27,718 bases of DNA from Intrasporangium_A sp039812505 (GTDB lineage Bacteria > Actinomycetota > Actinomycetes > Actinomycetales > Dermatophilaceae). The stretch is from NCBI RefSeq assembly GCF_039812505.1, contig NZ_JBDIAQ010000035.1:1-27718 (forward strand), read 5' to 3'. How positions within the stretch are numbered: position 1 is the first letter of the stretch; the number at the start of each line of letters is the position of its first letter. Positions 1 through 6,692 of the stretch are shown here, piece by piece. The notes beneath the pieces were generated by a model, which worked only from the letters and a program-made list of their open reading frames with translations, made no database searches and had not been told where the DNA came from. Made by a program: the position numbers and the translations under genes.

Positions 1-222
1 GCGGTCAGGGCGCGCGTCATGTCGCGCCATGCACCATCCCTGAGCACGGGGCCGGCCCACGTACGTGACTTGGCGTGCGACCTGACCGCTGCATCCGAGG
101 CGGCCAGCTTCCTCGTGACGGTGGCCGGCCACCGGGAGGCAGCGGCCGGCCACCGGGAGGCACCGGCCGGCCACCGGGAGGCACCGGCCGGCCACCGGGA
201 GGCACCGACCGGCCACCCGTAG
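1..222. other. Left edge, no gene assigned
   Basis: No convincing gene is visible. A short open frame on the plus strand (19-222) ends at a TAG at 220-222, but its second half is only the translated 21-bp tandem repeat and its first half resembles nothing I recognise. The homology of the GNAT pseudogene begins just after this stop. The stretch may therefore be the degraded 5' part of that gene, overwritten by repeat expansion, or plain intergenic DNA. Confidence 0.4.
123..219. repeat. 21-bp tandem repeat, about 4.5 copies
   Basis: The unit is GGCCGGCCACCGGGAGGCAC plus one base. It recurs with an exact 21-base period (the A of CCACC falls at 131, 152, 173, 194 and 215). The copies are near identical except for the first and last. 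Twenty-one bases is seven codons, so the plus frame reads a repeated AGHREAP peptide, but nothing else suggests that this is translated. It abuts the decayed acetyltransferase gene. Confidence 0.9.
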
Positions 223-632
223 GAACCGGCCGCCGCGACCGCGACACCCGAGCACCTGCGGGAGGCGCTGTTCCCGACCCGCCCGGGCCCGGCGGCATAC
301 CCGCACGTGGCCGAGCGATTCGGGCGCGCCGTCGGGCCGCCGATCCGGTTCGTCAGCCTCTCAACCTGGACGGGGCGGCCGGGGACCTGGCTCGAGGACC
401 TCTTCGTCGAGCCCGGCCAGCGGGCCCTGGGATCGGCCGGGCGTTGCTGGTGCGGCCTGCCCGGGCGTGCCCCTATCGCTGGTATACGCGCTTCGAGCGG
501 TCGGTGCTGGAGTGGAACACCCCCGCCGATCGAGTTCTACCGGTCGCAGGGAGCCGCCGCCCACGTCGGGAGGGCCCGACATACCGGGTCGACGGTGCCG
601 CGCTCACCCGGCTGTCCGGCCCCGGCTCGTAG
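223..632 (+). pseudogene. GNAT N-acetyltransferase pseudogene, multiply frameshifted
   Basis: Stretches of a spermidine/diamine-type GNAT acetyltransferase can be read only by switching frames. Frame 1 (about 235-430) reads ATPEHLREALF and then STWTGRPGTWLEDLFVEP. After an apparent one-base loss near 430 (CTGGGATC where CTGGGGATC is expected), frame 3 gives GIGRALLV, the acetyl-CoA-binding segment, and RFERSVLEWNTPA. An extra G near 527 returns to frame 1 (IEFYRSQGAAAHV). A third shift near 560-575 returns to frame 3 for the C-terminal TYRVDGAALTRL and the stop at 630-632. The usual N-terminal strand and helix are missing and replaced by the 21-bp repeat. With at least three shifts in about 400 bases, this is a decayed gene rather than one sequencing error. 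The exact substrate of the parent enzyme cannot be told. Confidence 0.82.
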
Positions 633-639
633 GCGCGCC

Positions 640-1476
640 CTACCCCGCGACGCGCCGTTCACCCTCGAGGTAACGCAGCAGCCCGGCGCCGGCCAGGCCC
701 GCCGCCGCGCTGAGCACCTGCAGCACCCGGGCGGTGGCGTCGCCCGGCACCGCCTCCCCGAGCAGCAGCACCCCGGCCAGGACCGCGGCCACCGGCTCGG
801 CGATCGTCATCGCCGCCAGCGGCGGCCCGATCTGCGCGGCCTGCAGGCCCTGCTGGGTACGCAGCAGGGCGAGCAGGCCCACCGCCGCCAGGGCCGGCAC
901 CGCCCAGACCAGCACGTCCGTGTCCGAGCCGGCGAAGGACCGGGAGACCGTCGTCAGCAGCGCGGCGTTGAGCCCGTTGAGCAGCCCGCCGCTCGCCGCG
1001 AGGGCCACGAACCGCCAGCCCGGCCGGCGGGCCAGCACCGCACCGACCGCGTCGACGACCACCGCGACCGCCACGAGCACGAGACCCTGGGTCCCGGTCA
1101 GCGCCGAGCGCCCACCGGACGCGTCGGTCGCCAGCAGGAAGCCCGCGCCACCTCCGGCGCACAGCAGCGCCGCACCGATCTCGTCGAACCGGATCCGGCG
1201 CTTGTCGATCGCGGCGGTCATCGGCAGCGCCAGCGGCAGCCCGGCCAGCCGGACCGGTGCGACCACGAGGATGGGCACGTAGGCCAGGGCCACCGCCTGC
1301 AGCCCGACCCCGGCCGCGTTGAGCACGCCACCAGCCAGCCACAGCGGCCGCCGGACGAGACGCAGCAGCAGCCGGGCGTCGTGGCGTGGGTCCGCGCGGG
1401 CGGCCAGGTGCTGGAACACCGAGCACCCCGCGAAGGCCGCGGCCGAGCCCAGCGCGCAGAGCAGGCCGACCAGCAC
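640..1476 (-). CDS. DMT-superfamily (EamA-like) membrane permease
   Basis: A 278-residue hydrophobic protein with about nine or ten membrane segments and a two-half layout, resembling actinobacterial DMT-family permeases annotated as small-molecule or metabolite exporters. The substrate is unknown. The GTG at 1476 is the first possible start because an in-frame TAG lies just upstream (minus-strand TGG-TAG-GCA). No Shine-Dalgarno is evident, but a TAGGCA hexamer lies six bases before the GTG, so a leaderless message is plausible. The gene is divergent from the quinone oxidoreductase, with 61 bases between the starts. The C-terminus (LRYLEGERRVAG) is short and cytoplasmic. The family call rests on overall composition and pattern (for example LAYVPILVVAPVRLAGLPLALP) rather than a diagnostic motif. 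Confidence 0.72.
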   Translation of the reverse strand: MLVGLLCALGSAAAFAGCSVFQHLAARADPRHDARLLLRLVRRPLWLAGGVLNAAGVGLQAVALAYVPILVVAPVRLAGLPLALPMTAAIDKRRIRFDEIGAALLCAGGGAGFLLATDASGGRSALTGTQGLVLVAVAVVVDAVGAVLARRPGWRFVALAASGGLLNGLNAALLTTVSRSFAGSDTDVLVWAVPALAAVGLLALLRTQQGLQAAQIGPPLAAMTIAEPVAAVLAGVLLLGEAVPGDATARVLQVLSAAAGLAGAGLLRYLEGERRVAG

Positions 1477-1482
1477 GGGGGA

Positions 1483-1488
1483 TGCCTA
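1483..1488 (-). promoter_or_regulatory. Candidate -10 of the DMT permease
   Basis: On the minus strand TAGGCA stands six bases before the GTG at 1476. It departs from TANNNT at the last base, so it is the weakest of the leaderless-type signals in this window. No -35 element is clear. Confidence 0.35.
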
Positions 1489-1525
1489 CCACATCGAGGC
1501 CTCCCGGGCCCATGCCCGAGGGCCG

Positions 1526-1531
1526 TAGGGT
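1526..1531 (+). promoter_or_regulatory. Candidate leaderless -10 (TAGGGT) of the quinone oxidoreductase
   Basis: TAGGGT is followed by a six-base spacer and the ATG at 1538. This spacing would put the transcription start at or next to the start codon. Just upstream, CGGGC-ccat-GCCCG (1505-1518) is a small dyad that could be an operator between the divergent genes; that part is speculative. Confidence 0.5.
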
Positions 1532-1537
1532 GCGGGC

Positions 1538-2539
1538 ATGACTCCCACGACCACCGCCCGAGCCGTCATCGTCACCACCCCGGGGGGAGGCGATGTCCTA
1601 CAGGTGCAGCAGGTCGAGGTTCCGGCGCCCGGGGCCGGCGAGGTGCAGGTCGAGCTGGCAGCCGCGGGCGTCAACTTCATCGACGTGTACAAGCGCCAAG
1701 GGGTCTACCCGACGCCGACTCCCTTCGTGCTCGGCGAGGAGGGGGCCGGAACCGTCACCGCGGTCGGCCCGGACGTCAGCGGCTTCGCGGTCGGCGACCG
1801 GGTGGCCTGGGCGCAGGCCGCGGGCAGCGAGGCCTCGGTGCTCAACCGGCCGGCGCAGAGTCTGGTCCAGGTCCCCGACGGCGTCGACCTCGAGACCGCG
1901 GCCGGGGTCATGCTGCAGGGCCTGACCGCCCACTACCTCGTCACCTCGACCTATCCCGCCGCGTCCGGCGACATCGCGCTGGTGCACGCGGCGGCCGGCG
2001 GGGTCGGACAGCTCCTCGTCCAGCTGCTCGCCGCCAAGGGCGTGACCGTCGTCGCGACGGCCGGCTCCGACGAGAAGCTCGCCGTCGCGCGGCGCTGCGG
2101 CGCGAGACACACCGTCAACTACAGCAACTACAGCCGGACCGACGACCTGGCCGCCGCGGTGCGCGCGGCGGCCGGCCGCGGCGTCGACGTCGCCTACGAC
2201 GGGGTCGGCAGGGCGACCTTCGACGCGTCGCTGGCCGCGCTGCGCCCGCGTGGCATGCTCGTGCTCTTCGGGGGCGCGAGCGGGCAGGTGCCGCCCTTCG
2301 ACCTACAGCGGCTCAACCGCGGCGGCTCGCTCTACATCACCCGGCCGACGCTCGTGCACTACCTCCGGACCCGGGAGGAGCTGGAGTGGCGGGCCCGCGA
2401 GGTCCTGGGCGCGGTCGCGGACGGCTCCTTGCACGTCGAGATCGGCGGGCGCTACCCGTTCGACGCGGCGGCCGCGGCCTACGCCGCTCTCGAGGGGCGG
2501 CGGACCACCGGCAAGCTCGTCCTCGTCCCGACCACCTGA
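1538..2539 (+). CDS. NADPH:quinone oxidoreductase, zinc-independent MDR family
   Basis: A 333-residue medium-chain dehydrogenase/reductase of the quinone reductase (QorA) type. It would reduce quinones or other electrophilic carbonyls in the cytoplasm using NADPH. The N-terminal GroES-like domain carries GVNFIDVYKRQGVYP (residues 44-58), typical of the quinone reductase subgroup, and LGEEGAGTVTAVG (65-77). The Rossmann nucleotide-binding glycine motif is AAAGGVGQL (151-159), followed by the second-strand region VVATAGSDEK (171-180). The cysteine and histidine zinc ligands of alcohol dehydrogenases are absent, as expected for this branch. Length is normal and the frame is intact. The ATG at 1538 begins the expected N-terminus and follows a leaderless-type -10. 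Physiological substrate unknown. Confidence 0.88.
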   Translation: MTPTTTARAVIVTTPGGGDVLQVQQVEVPAPGAGEVQVELAAAGVNFIDVYKRQGVYPTPTPFVLGEEGAGTVTAVGPDVSGFAVGDRVAWAQAAGSEASVLNRPAQSLVQVPDGVDLETAAGVMLQGLTAHYLVTSTYPAASGDIALVHAAAGGVGQLLVQLLAAKGVTVVATAGSDEKLAVARRCGARHTVNYSNYSRTDDLAAAVRAAAGRGVDVAYDGVGRATFDASLAALRPRGMLVLFGGASGQVPPFDLQRLNRGGSLYITRPTLVHYLRTREELEWRAREVLGAVADGSLHVEIGGRYPFDAAAAAYAALEGRRTTGKLVLVPTT

Positions 2540-2558
2540 GCTGTGTCAGGCTGGGGTG

Positions 2559-2894
2559 ATGAGCGACCCCAACGCACCCATTGGTCCCGACGAGCTGTCC
2601 CGCACCGAGGGACTCGAGGGATGGCGGCAGGTCGGCGACGCCCTGGTGACCGTGCTCGACACCGGCGGTTTCTCGCGGGGAGCGGCCTTGCTGCCCGATA
2701 TCGCCCGGATCGCCGACGAGCTGGGCCACCACCCGGATGTCGACGTGCGCTACGGGCAGGTCGTGATCCGCACCTCGAGCCACGACGTCGGCCACCTCAC
2801 CTCCCGTGACGTGGGGCTCGCCCGTCGGCTGGGCGAGCTCGCCCGCGCGGCGGGCATCCCGGCCCACGCACCGGACGACGACTCCGACCGATGA
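2559..2894 (+). CDS. 4a-hydroxytetrahydrobiopterin dehydratase (pterin carbinolamine dehydratase)
   Basis: A 111-residue PCD/DCoH-family protein that dehydrates 4a-hydroxytetrahydropterins, regenerating pterin cofactors. The signature ELGHHPDVDVRYGQVVIRT is present. H57, H58 and H75 have the 1- and 17-residue spacing of the family's catalytic histidines, and HLTSRDVGLA matches the conserved C-terminal helix. The start is taken at ATG 2559; GTG 2556 is adjacent. A CAGGCT hexamer lies six bases before the ATG, so a separate promoter is possible, although the upstream reductase ends only 19 bases away. The stop overlaps the next start in ATGA. No pterin-dependent hydroxylase is seen nearby, so the physiological partner is unclear. 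Confidence 0.88.
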   Translation: MSDPNAPIGPDELSRTEGLEGWRQVGDALVTVLDTGGFSRGAALLPDIARIADELGHHPDVDVRYGQVVIRTSSHDVGHLTSRDVGLARRLGELARAAGIPAHAPDDDSDR

Positions 2895-4456
2895 CCGCCC
2901 GAGTCACCTTCCGCCACAAGCGCATCTGGACCGGGTCGAGCGAGAACCCTTGGACGGAGGCGCTGCTCGTCGACGACGGACGGGTCGTCGCAACCGGCAC
3001 CGACGCCCTCGATGCGGGGGCTGACCGGGTCGTCGACCTCCCGGGCACGCTCGTCCTCCCCGGGCTGCACGACGCGCACCTGCACACCGGCTGGCTCGCC
3101 GAGGAGTCCGCCGCGGTGGACCTGCGCGAGACCCGCTCCCTCGCGGACGCGCTCACGCTCGTCGAGGGGTATGCCGCCCAGCTGGCCCCCGGCGCCGACG
3201 TGCGGGGGGGCCGGTGGAACCGGAACCGCTGGTCCGGCCCCGGCCCGGACCGGTGGGCGCTCGACTCGGTCACCGCAGGCCGGGTCGCGGTGCTGCCCAG
3301 CGTCGACGGGCACTCGGTCTGGGCCAACTCGGCCGCGCTGGCGGCCGCAGGGATCACCCGGTCCACCCCGGACCCGGCCGGCGGCGAGATCGAGCGCGGC
3401 CCGGACGGGGAGCCGACCGGGCTGCTGTTCGACGACGCGATCGACCTGCTGCCCGAGCCGGAGGTGGACGACGCAGCACTCCGCCTGGCCCTCGAGCGCG
3501 TGCAGCGCGACCTGCTCGCGGTCGGTCTCACCGCGATCACGGACATCGACGGCGAACCGGTGCGGCGCGCCTATGCCGCGATGCACGCTGCCGGGTCGCT
3601 GCGCCTGCGGGTCACCAAGTGCATCCGCGACGACGACCTCGAGCAGGCGATCGGCGAGGGCCGCCGCGCCGGCGCCGGCGACGACCGGATGCAGGTCGGG
3701 CCGGTGAAGTTCTTCGCCGACGGCGCGCTCGGGTCCCGTACCGCCCACCTGACCCAGCCGTACCTCGGGCAGGACTCGTGCGGCCTCGTGGTGACCCCGT
3801 ATCCCATTCTGCTGCAGCGGATCCGGATGGCCCTCGAAGCCGGGCTGGACGTGTGCACGCACGCGATCGGCGACGCCGCGAACCGGGCCGTCCTCGACGC
3901 CTACGCGCAGGTGCGCCCGGCCTTCCCCGACGCCATCCTGCGGGTCGAGCACGCGCAGCACGTGCTGCCCGACGACGTGGCGCGGTTCGCCGGGCTGCAC
4001 GTGGTCGCCTCGATGCAGCCGACGCACTGCACGACCGACCTCGAGGTGGTCGACTCCGTCATCGGCTCGCGCCCGCTGCGGTCGTACGCCTGGCGCTCCA
4101 TGCTGGATGCAGGGGTGCAGCTCGCGTTCGGCTCGGACGCGCCGGTCGAGGAGCCCAACCCGTTCCACGCCCTGCACGCCGCCGTGACGCGCCAACGCGG
4201 GGACGGGTCCCCGCCCGGCGGCTGGCAGCCCGCGGAGCGGATCCCGCTCGACGCGGCCCTACGCGCGCACACGGTCGGCAGCTGGCAGGCGGCACGCCGG
4301 CGCGACGTCGGCCGGCTCGCGCCCGGGCAGCTGGCCGACCTCGTGTGCGTCGACCGTGACCTGTGGCAGCTCGGGCGCGCCGACCCCGCGGTGATCCGCG
4401 ACACCGTCGTCGCGCAGACGTGGGTGGGCGGAGAGCTCGCGTACGAGCGGGGCTGA
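2891..4456 (+). CDS. Amidohydrolase family protein (YtcJ-like)
   Basis: A 521-residue metal-dependent hydrolase of the amidohydrolase_3/YtcJ group, cytoplasmic, acting on an unknown C-N or C-O bond. Visible metal-site elements are D-A-H63-L-H65 after the first beta sandwich, VKFFADGALGSRTA (the region of the family's metal or carboxylated-lysine ligand), CTHAIGDAANR, VEHAQHVLP and the late aspartate motif FGSDAPVEEPNPF. The C-terminal GRLAPGQLADLVCVD is the usual return to the beta sandwich. ATG 2891 overlaps the dehydratase stop by four bases, implying translational coupling. Length is normal and no lesion is seen. Its 3' end lies 24 bases before a palindromic repeat. Confidence 0.85.
   Translation: MTARVTFRHKRIWTGSSENPWTEALLVDDGRVVATGTDALDAGADRVVDLPGTLVLPGLHDAHLHTGWLAEESAAVDLRETRSLADALTLVEGYAAQLAPGADVRGGRWNRNRWSGPGPDRWALDSVTAGRVAVLPSVDGHSVWANSAALAAAGITRSTPDPAGGEIERGPDGEPTGLLFDDAIDLLPEPEVDDAALRLALERVQRDLLAVGLTAITDIDGEPVRRAYAAMHAAGSLRLRVTKCIRDDDLEQAIGEGRRAGAGDDRMQVGPVKFFADGALGSRTAHLTQPYLGQDSCGLVVTPYPILLQRIRMALEAGLDVCTHAIGDAANRAVLDAYAQVRPAFPDAILRVEHAQHVLPDDVARFAGLHVVASMQPTHCTTDLEVVDSVIGSRPLRSYAWRSMLDAGVQLAFGSDAPVEEPNPFHALHAAVTRQRGDGSPPGGWQPAERIPLDAALRAHTVGSWQAARRRDVGRLAPGQLADLVCVDRDLWQLGRADPAVIRDTVVAQTWVGGELAYERG
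3169..3177 (+). repeat. One of 11 exact copies of the 9-mer GTATGCCGC
   Basis: Plus-strand copies start at 3169, 6485, 19853, 24273 and 26885. Minus-strand copies (GCGGCATAC) start at 292, 4462, 17531, 19393, 21647 and 21888. Near copies lie at 7873 (GTATGCCGT) and 14782 (ACGGCATAC). The extended consensus reads about GGGTATGCCGCYCA. Copies lie in several reading frames and in intergenic DNA. Confidence 0.85.
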
Positions 4457-4480
4457 GCTGAGCGGCATACGGGATGGCCC

Positions 4481-4589
4481 GTGCCGACGGACGACCGTTG
4501 GTCGAGCCGGGCGGCTACGCGCCACGGATGCCGTGCTCGGCCGGACCCCGACCGGGTCACCCGCGTGACCAACGGTCGTCGGTGGGTAC
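4481..4589. repeat. Palindromic element, copy 1 (109 bp)
   Basis: Two 23-base arms (4481-4503 and 4567-4589) face each other around a 63-base interior. The perfect core is GACGACCGTTGGTC at 4490-4503 with its reverse complement at 4567-4580; the outer nine bases match less well. The element lies between the convergent ends of the amidohydrolase and the DUF559 gene, and its right arm encodes the last residues of the latter. The interior contains CGTGCTCGGCCGG, shared with copy 3. It could act as a bidirectional terminator, a REP-like element or a miniature mobile element; no transposase is nearby. Confidence 0.88.
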
Positions 4590-5507
4590 CGGCAGCGGCC
4601 GGCCGCGGCCGTGGGCCCGCATCTCGGCGATCCGCGTGCCCAGGATGCGGGCCTGCCGGTACACCCCCCGGTTGAGCACCGAGGCGACCCAGTCCTGCTC
4701 GAACATCGCCTGCACCCACGAGAAGCGCAGCACGAGCCAGTCGTCGAGCAGGAGCTCGTCGTAGCGCCGGCAGTCCCCGTCGATCCGGGCTCGGCTCGTG
4801 TGGAACTCGTGGCTGTCCGCCTCGACCACGAGCCGCAGCTCGCGGTCTACGAGATCGGGGCGAATCCGCCGCCCGCCCACCGTCAGGCGCACCTGCGGGA
4901 CGAGCCTTGCCCCCGGGACGTGCTCGATCGAGATGGCCCGGACCACCGACTCGAAGGGGCCCGCCGACAGGTCGCTGGCGTACCAGGCGATGTCGAGGGC
5001 GCGCTCGCGGCCGCGCCCCGGCAGTGCGTCGGCGGCGCTGGAGAGGTCCCACGAGGTGACGCTCCCGGCCCGCAGCGCCGAGTCGGCGATCGCCAGCGCC
5101 TCGTCGAACGGGAACGTGGTCGCGCAGTCCGTCACCGTGCGGATCGGTGCGGTGCGCCAGCCGGCCACGTCGTGGGCCTCGAGACGGCGCCACCGCACGG
5201 CGCAGGCCTGCTGGTGGGCGGCCGGGACCTTGCGACCGCGCGGCACGATGATCTCGGGCCGGTCCGGCTGCGACTTGAGCGCCCACCCCCACGACGCGGC
5301 AGCGGTCCGCAGCCCGGCGACCCCCTTGAGCCGGGCCGCGGCCTGCTCCCCCTCGCTCGCCGTGGGCAGCACGTAACGGCCCCGGCCGAGCCGCAGGATG
5401 GTGCCGTCGGCGACCGCCGTGTCGACCTGCCGGCGGCCCATCCGGGCGAGGAGCTGGCGGCTGGTGGCGCTGCCGCCGAGGCGGTGCATCAGGGTGGTGA
5501 CCTCCAT
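4557..5507 (-). CDS. DUF559-type protein with AbiEi-like N-terminal domain
   Basis: A 316-residue protein. The N-terminal 50 or so residues (MEVTTLMHRLGGSATSRQLL onward) resemble the winged-helix antitoxin-like domain of AbiEi proteins. The C-terminal third resembles the DUF559/Vsr-like PD-(D/E)XK nuclease fold, with E187, D218 in RPDLVD and E229-A-D231 in VVEADSHEFH as candidate catalytic residues. Such actinobacterial proteins are common and their function is unknown; no partner toxin (AbiEii) is adjacent. I prefer ATG 5507 because the family-like sequence starts there; GTG 5555 is in frame but would add 16 residues encoded partly by a tandem repeat. The final residues (PTDDRWSRG) are encoded by the right arm of palindromic element copy 1. 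Confidence 0.72.
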   Translation of the reverse strand: MEVTTLMHRLGGSATSRQLLARMGRRQVDTAVADGTILRLGRGRYVLPTASEGEQAAARLKGVAGLRTAAASWGWALKSQPDRPEIIVPRGRKVPAAHQQACAVRWRRLEAHDVAGWRTAPIRTVTDCATTFPFDEALAIADSALRAGSVTSWDLSSAADALPGRGRERALDIAWYASDLSAGPFESVVRAISIEHVPGARLVPQVRLTVGGRRIRPDLVDRELRLVVEADSHEFHTSRARIDGDCRRYDELLLDDWLVLRFSWVQAMFEQDWVASVLNRGVYRQARILGTRIAEMRAHGRGRPLPVPTDDRWSRG

Positions 5508-5540
5508 GTCCGGAGGGTGCCAGCAACCGCCGCTGCGGTG

Positions 5541-5596
5541 TCGCCGGTCATCCACAGGCCGCGCGGTATCGCCGGTCGTCCACGGGCCGCGCGGTG
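5541..5596. repeat. Two tandem 28-bp units
   Basis: TCGCCGGTCATCCACAGGCC and its continuation (5541-5568) are repeated at 5569-5596 with about three A-to-G differences. The pair lies directly upstream of the DUF559 gene (minus strand) and touches palindromic element copy 2. It may be part of the promoter region or a slippage duplication. Confidence 0.75.
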
Positions 5597-5704
5597 TGCC
5601 GACGGACGACCGTTGGTCGCAGCGCTCTGCGGCAGCCGTGCGGTCCCGTGCTCACGCGGGCCCACGCGCGCCCACGCGCGTGACCAACGGTCGTCGGTGG
5701 GTAC
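5596..5704. repeat. Palindromic element, copy 2 (109 bp)
   Basis: The arms at 5596-5618 and 5682-5704 are base-for-base identical to those of copy 1, and the total length is also 109, yet most of the 63-base interior differs (it contains a doubled CCCACGCGCG). It lies between the 5' end of the DUF559 gene and the 3' end of the small membrane protein, both on the minus strand. Confidence 0.88.
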
Positions 5705-5746
5705 GCCCGGGCGTGCGGCATGCGGCGTGCGGCGTGGGACGTGCGG

Positions 5747-5974
5747 TCACGGGCCGGGGACGACCGACAGCAGCAGCGTCGCGAACAACGTCAGCCCGCC
5801 CACCAGGCTCAGGAAGATCCCGATGACGGCCGGGCCGCCGGCGCCCTCACGGCTGGACCGGCGGGCGGTGCGACGCCCGAGCAGGTAGGTGACCAGACCG
5901 ATCACCAGCCACGCCAGCCCGATGAGCAGGCCGGCGAGGACGCCGGTGTTCCAGCGCAGGTGGGGGGCGTCCAT
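5747..5974 (-). CDS. Small hypothetical membrane protein
   Basis: A 75-residue protein with two hydrophobic segments, roughly residues 11-33 (GVLAGLLIGLAWLVIGLVTY) and 49-72 (VIGIFLSLVGGLTLFATLLL), joined by a basic loop (GRRTARRSSR). It is probably a two-pass inner membrane protein with the loop in the cytoplasm. I do not recognise a family. ATG 5974 follows a TAGGAT hexamer by seven bases. It lies 10 bases downstream of the Nudix gene on the same strand, so co-transcription is also possible. Its 3' end is followed by palindromic element copy 2. Confidence 0.6.
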   Translation of the reverse strand: MDAPHLRWNTGVLAGLLIGLAWLVIGLVTYLLGRRTARRSSREGAGGPAVIGIFLSLVGGLTLFATLLLSVVPGP

Positions 5975-5981
5975 GGCGGCG

Positions 5982-5987
5982 ATCCTA
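5982..5987 (-). promoter_or_regulatory. Candidate leaderless -10 (TAGGAT) of the small membrane protein
   Basis: Minus-strand TAGGAT with a seven-base spacer to the ATG at 5974. It overlaps the Nudix stop codon. Confidence 0.45.
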
Positions 5988-6692
5988 CGGTGTGCATGAC
6001 CCTCCCCCGAGGAGGGCCTCGAGCTGCCACCACGACCGGGCCAACGTCAGCTCGTGGACCCGGTCGAGCGGCACCCAGCGGGCCTGCCCGGTGGTCCCGC
6101 CCACGTCGTGGACGACCGGGTCGGTCGGCACCGGACAGGCGGCCCGGTAGACGAGCCGTATCGCGTGGAAGTCCTCGACGACACGGGACGGCGCGCGCCC
6201 GATCCAGTGGGAGGACTGGATCGACACGAGGGCGCCGAGCCGGACCTGCTGGCCGGTCTCCTCCCAGACCTCCCGCAGCACCCCGTGGACCGGCGTCTCA
6301 CCGGGCTCGAGCCCACCGCCGGGCAGGCCCCACTCCCCCGCGACGTGCGTGCGTGCGGTGAACTCCGTGAGCAGCACCCCCTCCCGGCTCGTCACGAGCG
6401 CGTAGGCCGCCACCCGCTGGTAGGCCTCGCCGGTTGCGTCCGGCGGTACGTCCGGGTCGCGGCGCCGCTCCTCGAGGCGAGGGGGTATGCCGCCCAGCGG
6501 GCTCACGCGGTAGGTGAGCTCGAGCGCGTGGTCCGCCGCGACGACGGCCGACACCACGGTCCGGGCGGCCCAGCCCCCGGCGTGCAGGAGCGACTCGGGG
6601 TGCTGTCCGTGGGCGAGCCGACCCACCACGACCGCCCCACCGGTGTCCGGCAGGGCGACGACCCGCACGCCGCCGGGGACGTTCGTCCTCAT
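5985..6692 (-). CDS. Nudix hydrolase
   Basis: A 235-residue protein whose C-terminal two-thirds is a Nudix domain, which hydrolyses nucleoside diphosphates linked to another moiety. The Nudix box GX5EX7REUXEEXGU is complete: G126, E132, R140-E141, E144-E145 and G147 in GGGLEPGETPVHGVLREVWE and what follows. The first 90 residues are not part of the box domain and carry no motif I recognise. ATG 6692 overlaps the stop of the upstream glycosyltransferase in ATGA, so the two are translationally coupled. The substrate cannot be predicted. The Ile codon in SPLGGIPPR is the rare ATA, inside a GTATGCCGC motif. Confidence 0.88.
   Translation of the reverse strand: MRTNVPGGVRVVALPDTGGAVVVGRLAHGQHPESLLHAGGWAARTVVSAVVAADHALELTYRVSPLGGIPPRLEERRRDPDVPPDATGEAYQRVAAYALVTSREGVLLTEFTARTHVAGEWGLPGGGLEPGETPVHGVLREVWEETGQQVRLGALVSIQSSHWIGRAPSRVVEDFHAIRLVYRAACPVPTDPVVHDVGGTTGQARWVPLDRVHELTLARSWWQLEALLGGGSCTP

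Noticed and set aside
123..219. Possible CRISPR array
   Set aside because: Units are directly tandem at 21 bp with no unique spacers, and no cas genes are present.
307..2559. A 750-codon plus-strand frame spanning the pseudogene, permease and reductase
   Set aside because: Only its first part matches GNAT homology. The rest is antisense or out of frame to two well-supported genes and is Arg/Gly-rich.
4557..5507. Complete type IV toxin-antitoxin system
   Set aside because: Only an AbiEi-like N-terminal domain is seen; no AbiEii-type nucleotidyltransferase toxin is encoded next to it.
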